Made by a program: the position numbers and the translations under genes. Below, in pieces: positions 59,800-64,000 of a stretch of 64,000 nt of DNA (its first letter is position 1; each line of letters starts with the position of its first letter). This DNA is from Serilophus lunatus (Eukaryota; Chordata; Aves; Passeriformes; Eurylaimidae): NCBI GenBank assembly GCA_013399895.1, contig VXBA01000406.1, positions 51,402-115,401 of the forward strand, given 5' to 3'. The notes beneath the pieces were generated by a model, which saw only the letters and a program-made list of their open reading frames with translations, made no database searches and was not told where the DNA came from.

Positions 59800-60010
59800 C
59801 CCTTCTTGCCCCCATTAATTTCTTCCCAGGGCGAGAGCGAAGGCCTTATCTGCTTTTATTTTCTCCTTCGGACTGAGATAACGCCCTGATTGACACCCTG
59901 TTTGGCAAGAGCAGATTAGTCTGTCCATCCCGGTATCGATAACGCGCCCCTCTCCATCAGGAGCGTCGGCATTGATCGCGGTGGGGAGGGGGATCCCTTG
60001 GGCACTCTTT
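59800..60010. promoter_or_regulatory. Candidate conserved element with TGATTGACA and TATCGATA
   Basis: Contains TGATTGACA (59887-59895), which matches PBX/MEIS-type TALE sites, and the palindrome TATCGATA (59934-59941), rare in CpG-depleted vertebrate DNA and similar to CUX/ONECUT-type ATCGAT sites. Other words are GAGATAACGCCC, GCAGATTAGTC and GGCATTGATCGCGG. Many CpGs are retained without a true island. The minus-strand frame here has no domain. Confidence 0.35.
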
Positions 60011-60512
60011 GCCAAAAAAATCACTCGGTGATCGCGGGGGGTAGGAGAAATGTAGAGTAATTCCCTCTTGTCCTGGACAGCACAGCGCCCACGGGAAAAT
60101 CTGGGGAGCATGTCGAGCCCTGTCTCCTCGGGTTGCAGTTAATTCCGGGAGAGAGGGAAAAGAGAATAGATCCCTTTTTCTCCAGAGATGCTCCAAGGTT
60201 AATTTTGGGACTTTCGTCCTGCTTGCCATCTAGGAGAAAAAAGGACCTCCTTCCCACGCGTGGGAGGCTCGGGAGACCAGCGCAGTGCCCACTCCATGCC
60301 AAGTTCTGCCTCTGCCCGGCTCCTTATTTTTCAGTTTCGTCATCATTTTAAAGCCTGGAGCTGGCCTGGGAAATTAATGGGCTGTAGGGAGGGGGGAAAG
60401 GGTTTTAATTGCCAAATTTTTTTCCCCTTAAAGTAGCCAGAAGGGCGGGAAAAAAAAAATACAACCAAAACCTGAAACCACAAACTTTAAAAGAAAAACT
60501 CTATTCACCTGT

Positions 60513-60516
<4 letters not shown>
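60011..60516. other. Non-coding DNA, nothing firm
   Basis: Mixed sequence with GTTAATTTTGGG and GAAATTAATGGGC words. No exon or repeat recognised. Confidence 0.4.

Positions 60517-60545
<29 letters not shown>
60517..60545. repeat. Poly-A run (29 A)
   Basis: The longest homopolymer in the window. It could be the tail of an old retroposed sequence in plus orientation, but no element body is recognisable upstream. Confidence 0.95.
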
Positions 60546-60547
<2 letters not shown>

Positions 60548-60619
60548 AAAAAAACTCCAAAACTCGACCCAGGTATCCACCTCCGAAGGCTCGTCTAAGT
60601 AAAGAAATTCTAGAGCACT

Positions 60620-60740
60620 AAATGCATGATTTTATAATGGAAAGAATGACACGAGACAACTGTATTGGTGATACCTTGATACAAATATTTTGTTGATAAA
60701 TTCTCAGATCAAAGCAGTCAGTCCCTTCTACCATAATTTA
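60620..60740. promoter_or_regulatory. Candidate conserved AT-rich element
   Basis: ATGCATGATTTTATAATGG, ACACGAGACAACTGTATTGG and TACAAATATTTTGTTGATAAATTC in a compact AT-rich stretch. It contains GATCAAAG, a TCF/LEF-like word. Weak evidence. Confidence 0.25.
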
Positions 60741-61079
60741 GGGGAAAAGAAAAAAAAGAGAGAGAAAATTTTTTAAAAAAGCACAACACACCAAACCACA
60801 AAAAACACCCCCAACAAGTGAAGGGACCAAAATGCTTCCAGAGAGGATGATTATTTTCAATATTTGTTTTCTCCCAGGTGTATATTTTGCCAAAGCGAAA
60901 TGCGGCCAACAAAAGAGAGTTAGAAATAAAAGAAGAGAGAACTGGTCGAAGAGAGGAAGTAAATTATCTAAAAATGAGAAGGGAAAACATAATCCCTGCT
61001 ATGAGGGAGCTAAGTCGCTGTGAAAATATGAGAGGGGGGAAAAAGACAGTTGGAATGCCAAAACTGCCTGATGTATCTG
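60741..61079. other. A/G-rich non-coding DNA with acceptor-like site
   Basis: A good plus-strand acceptor-like string, TTTGTTTTCTCCCAG, ends near 60879 and is followed by an open Lys/Glu/Arg-rich frame. No donor follows and the composition alone explains the open frame, so no exon is called. Confidence 0.35.
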
Positions 61080-61620
61080 TATTTTACAAGCCGGGCGGCC
61101 GCGCTGCCTCGTCCTTGGGCAGAGTGGCTGCCGAGGAGCCGCGGGAGGAAGGCAAAAGCCTCTTCGATTTGGTTAAACCGACCCAAAAACTGATTTTAAA
61201 GGGGTGTGTGTGCGCGGGGGGAGTGAGTTCATGCTCGGCACTATTTCTTGTTGCTGACACCTCGACCCCACTGCAAGCCAGCACCCCGGCCATCCCCCCT
61301 CCCTCCCTCCACCTCTCCCAGGGAAAGCCCAACACGAGAAACCTCCAGGGCGAGGGACACCGTCCAAAGGTAGCCAGCGGGCAGAGGGGCTGTGCAGGGC
61401 TCCGGCCATGCGGGCCCCTGAAAAGGAGGCTCCCCGAGGCCTGAGGCCCCGGGGCCGGGGCTGCGAGGGCCGGATCCTGCGCTCCTGCCTGCGGTGAGGA
61501 GCTGAATCCCGGGATCGAGCCCGGGGCGGGGGGGCTGCACAGGGCACGGGCGGGGGGCCAGCCACGCACACCCACAACCACGTAGGTAAGTGCCCACAGT
61601 GCCTGGGTCTGTGGCTGCCG
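61080..61620. promoter_or_regulatory. CpG island with plus-strand donor at right edge
   Basis: CpG-rich (GCCGGGCGGCCGCGCTGCC, CCCCGGGGCCGGGGCTGCG). At its right edge ACCACGTAG|GTAAGT gives a near-consensus plus-strand donor (GT at 61586-61587). A first exon of a non-coding transcript running rightwards is possible and would be antisense to the coding exon at 62.8 kb. The 188-codon plus and 165/181/218-codon minus frames are overlapping composition shadows. Confidence 0.45.
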
Positions 61621-62219
61621 ACAGATTCATTTCTATGCATGCGGAAGAATTTATATTTATATGTAGAATATATAAATGTACATCTAGTGGGAGTACGGTA
61701 TAGGCAGTGTGTACGCATTTATCCCCTCGCAGATTTGCGCACGCTCCCGCCGAGCTGTGCGGAGGATGGGGACAGATTGATGCTTGTGCGGACCCAAAAA
61801 CCCGGGTGTAAACCACGGGGAAAACGTGAATATCCATATAAAACGTATAGCGGATGGGGCAGTGGAGGCTTGCGCTGGCAGAAATGCTGTTGTGCATGTG
61901 TGAGTGAAGATCTCATCACCTGCACATCCAGGCACGTTCGATTTTGTGGTGTGCTTCTGTGCCTGTGGGTATTCATGTGTGCAAACAGACAGATACCCGT
62001 GCGTGTCTCTAGATCTCGGCACTCATGTGGTTACAGTGCACGTTTAGTCTAAATACATAAAATGTATGAGATAAAATTTGCTTCAAGACTTGAGCAAAGA
62101 GGCATCATATGTAGGGGTGTGTTTGCAAATGGTGTGTCCAGACTCCTATGTGCACACCTATACTTAAATATATATATAGTTATCAGCGTTCCTATTCGTG
62201 CTGGCTTTCTTATCCCTCA
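61621..62219. other. AT/TG-rich non-coding DNA
   Basis: Contains AATTTATATTTATATGTAG, ATATATAAATGTAC and many TGTG/CATG words. Alternating purine-pyrimidine stretches may reflect decayed microsatellites. No frame or known repeat. Confidence 0.4.
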
Positions 62220-62760
62220 TTTTTCACCGGTACCGGGTGAAAATACCCGGTGGGTCCTGGTGTGATCAGCAGCAGCGGGATCCCGGAGGTTCTGAGCTCC
62301 AAGGCCGAGAGTGAGAGGTGCCCCGGCGGAGAGAGTGGAGCGATCCCTTGTCCCCCGGCTGCAGCTGCCTCAGGGCTCCGAGGGGACCTCAAGGGACACC
62401 AGGAGATGGGGTCGGGGGGTCGGATGCGGGGCAGAATGTTTTATTTCTGCTTTTGGGCAAGGCCCTATCCTGCTCTGCCTGCTGGAGAATCACACTCTGA
62501 GCGTTTTTCCCCTCCATCCCGGCTATTAGGGAGGACTCCGAGCTGAGGAGCGCGGCCAGTTCCAGTAAATGGGGCGCATCAGTACAAGGGGGGCCTTTTC
62601 CTCCCCGACTCCCCTCCTTTTTTTTTTTTTTTTTGCCATCCTTTCTGGTGCTTTTCCCTTAGGCCTGGCTTCCCTGGGCGCCTGCAGATCTCGGCCTGGG
62701 GAAGCCGGGAAGTGCGGGCACGGTTTGTCGGGGGTGTGGAGGGGGTTGCTGTCTGCAGCC
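62220..62760. promoter_or_regulatory. CpG-rich segment
   Basis: CpG-containing sequence with a T run at about 62612-62634. It lies just downstream (in minus-strand sense) of the coding exon at 62803, so it would be the start of the following intron. No exon is supported inside it. Confidence 0.4.
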
Positions 62761-62802
62761 TCTCGACCGAGCAGAGCTTGGGTCCCTGTTGGGAGCACTC
62801 AC

Positions 62803-62896
62803 CTTTGCAGCCTCCAGCTCCTGCAGGAAATCCTCGTTCTCCCTTAGGTGTTGCTCTTTATTTTCTTTCTCTCCTTGTTTCTCCTCCTCTCTTTTT
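62803..62896 (-). CDS. Internal coding exon, Lys/Glu-rich coiled-coil protein
   Basis: On the minus strand TTGTCTCCTCCAACAG is a good acceptor ending at 62897, and GCTGCAAAG|GTGAGTGC at the other end is a consensus donor (GT at 62802-62801). The 94-nt exon has stops in two frames and is open in the third: one base completes a codon, then 31 codons end exactly on a codon boundary. The peptide starts KREEEKQGEKENKEQ and ends HLRENEDFLQELEAAK. The last part has heptad-like spacing of Leu/Phe, and the whole is highly charged, as in a coiled coil. The gene starts beyond 64000 and is read leftwards. I do not recognise the protein. A purine-rich segment can stay open by chance, but the two strong splice signals at matching ends argue for a real exon. 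Confidence 0.6.
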
Positions 62897-63139
62897 CTGT
62901 TGGAGGAGACAACGTTTAAGCATCCCTTTTTTTGTGTGTATGTGAGTATTTTTTCCTTTTTTTTTTTTTTTTTCTGGTGACTTCTCCCTGCAGCAGCTGC
63001 GAGTACATCTCAAAATTCCTCCAGAACTGAGAGAGAGCTGGGACACGGGGCAGTGCCGGCAGCACCTCTGCAGCCACTTGGAAGGATCTGGAGGGTTTTG
63101 ATTTTTTTTTTCTTGTCAATCTCATTTGGCAAATAATCG
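62897..63139. other. Presumed intron upstream of the coding exon
   Basis: In minus-strand sense this is the intron leading to the acceptor at 62897. It contains T runs near 62958-62973 and 63100-63110. No other exon signal was seen. Confidence 0.4.
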
Positions 63140-63420
63140 CCTCGATTTACTGCATTTTATTTTCTTCTTTTTTTCCCTAATTTTTTTTTTTTAATCAGAG
63201 CAAATAATTAGTTCCCGAAGCACACTTAAATCTGTACAAATATCCATGTTATCATTTGCTATATATAGCCCAGCATGCTCGCTTCCAGAGGGGCCTGAGA
63301 ATTCATTGGCCAAGTTTCCTGCTAGCCCTAATACCATAATTTGTTTAGAAAAATAAATTCCCCTGGATAATGCCAATACCGTTGGCTTCTCCTGGTGTAG
63401 CAGGAGCTTTGCTACTGTTT
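63140..63420. promoter_or_regulatory. Candidate conserved non-coding element
   Basis: AGAGCAAATAATTAGTTCCC, CCATGTTATCATTTGC, TATATATAGCCC, GAATTCATTGGCC and ACCATAATTTG form an AT-rich, repeat-free patch with TAAT cores and an inverted CCAAT. It would be intronic to the minus-strand gene. Regulatory role is inferred. Confidence 0.3.
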
Positions 63421-63680
63421 TCCCCATTTTCTATTCCGAATGTGAGTGGGTTTTCCTGAAGTTTCCAGCTTGGGTGATACACACTCATATATGATATATA
63501 CCCCCTCCTACTCTCATATATACGTCTGTGTTGTGTGTCTCGGCGTGTGAATACACATACTTGTGTGTACATATACACACACGCATCGTTCAACACACAG
63601 AGAGCCTCGTTGTATTTTGCATTAACCTGAATGGATTTCTTCGGGAAGGGGGGAAAAAAAAGCAGGAATCTCACTGACAG
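63421..63680. repeat. Decayed TG/TA-rich simple sequence
   Basis: Two related CTCATATAT words and long alternating runs (TTGTGTGTACATATACACAC) at about 63480-63600. Likely a degenerate dinucleotide tract able to form Z-DNA or hairpins. Confidence 0.5.
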
Positions 63681-63689
63681 AGCTCTAAA

Positions 63690-64000
63690 AAGAGGAGAAT
63701 AATACAAATTAACCTTCCATTACTGCTGCAGTCAACCATGACAGAATAGGCCAGTTGCGTGGTTCGTGACGTCTCCGTGTCCTATAGGAGCAAAGCTCGT
63801 GAGATAGCAGCTATCGCCTTGAACTCTCTTTATTTTATCGGAGTATGGCTGGTAATAAACAGTAATATTTAATTTGTCTGAGACCACAAATCGGCTTCTA
63901 GCTGGAAGGCTCTTTGCCTTGACATTCCAGTCTTGGGGAGCCTGGATTTGCCGTCTTTTTCCCAGCTGCTTTATTTGTTTTTTTCTTTCCCTCCTTCTCC
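63690..64000. promoter_or_regulatory. Candidate conserved block at right edge
   Basis: CAAATTAACCTTCC, GTTCGTGACGTCTCC (a CRE-like TGACGTC), GAGATAGCAGCTATCGCC (palindrome GATAGCAGCTATC), GGTAATAAACAG and GTAATATTTAATTTG occur in 270 bases without repeat. It may be an intronic enhancer of the minus-strand gene. It is cut by the window edge. Confidence 0.35.

Noticed and set aside
59432..59818. 128-codon Lys/Glu/Arg-rich plus frame
   Set aside because: Produced by a purine-rich tract, and it runs across an N.
60878..61444. 188-codon plus frame after an acceptor-like TTTGTTTTCTCCCAG
   Set aside because: The first part is Lys/Glu/Arg-rich because of A/G-rich DNA, the second part is CpG-island sequence, and no donor closes an exon.
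1..64000. tRNA, rRNA, CRISPR, bacterial operon or viral-insert signals
   Set aside because: None were recognisable by eye on either strand. The window has the character of a vertebrate nuclear chromosome.

Overview
This window looks like a mostly non-coding stretch of a vertebrate nuclear chromosome, most likely from a bird. The evidence is CR1-type LINE remnants (3' tails near 1.33-1.40 kb and 38.74-38.81 kb, and a decayed reverse-transcriptase fragment near 36.4-36.5 kb), a few old MIR-like SINE pieces, very low repeat content, and no bacterial-style gene packing. Short runs of N and single Ns show a draft short-read assembly. No complete protein-coding gene is visible. The many open frames of 60-300 codons are chance readings of GC-rich or low-complexity DNA.

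Layout. 1-19 kb is AT-moderate intergenic or intronic DNA with a CR1 tail, one good MIR-like SINE and some compact motif-rich blocks (about 11.7-12.1, 13.06-13.40 and 14.74-15.0 kb). From 19.2 to 24.6 kb there is a sharp change to CpG-rich islands (20.8-21.3 and 22.9-23.66 kb) interleaved with AT-rich, TAAT-rich blocks that look like conserved regulatory DNA. 24.6-37.8 kb is again ordinary non-coding DNA with two regulatory-looking blocks (29.44-29.94 and 34.08-34.56 kb). A 15-base N gap lies at 37.83 kb. From 38 to 45 kb and from 55 to 63 kb there are many further CpG islands, almost free of transposons, alternating with AT-rich blocks. 45-55 kb is plainer DNA with MIR-like remnants.

The best coding signal is a 94-nt exon on the minus strand at 62803-62896. 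It has a good acceptor and a consensus donor, and a single open frame encoding a Lys/Glu-rich probable coiled coil. The gene therefore starts beyond the right edge and is transcribed leftwards into the window. A possible 3'-terminal exon on the same strand lies at about 41.04-41.47 kb, but nothing in the sequence proves the two belong together. I could not identify the gene.

The pattern of many CpG islands, repeat poverty, AT-rich motif-dense blocks and almost no coding sequence is typical of the surroundings of a vertebrate developmental regulator gene. The identity of that gene cannot be read from this window. Every call of conserved or regulatory DNA rests on visual composition and motifs, because no alignment was possible. 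I see no clear sign of a previously undescribed system. The findings are candidate exons, candidate regulatory blocks and repeat fossils.
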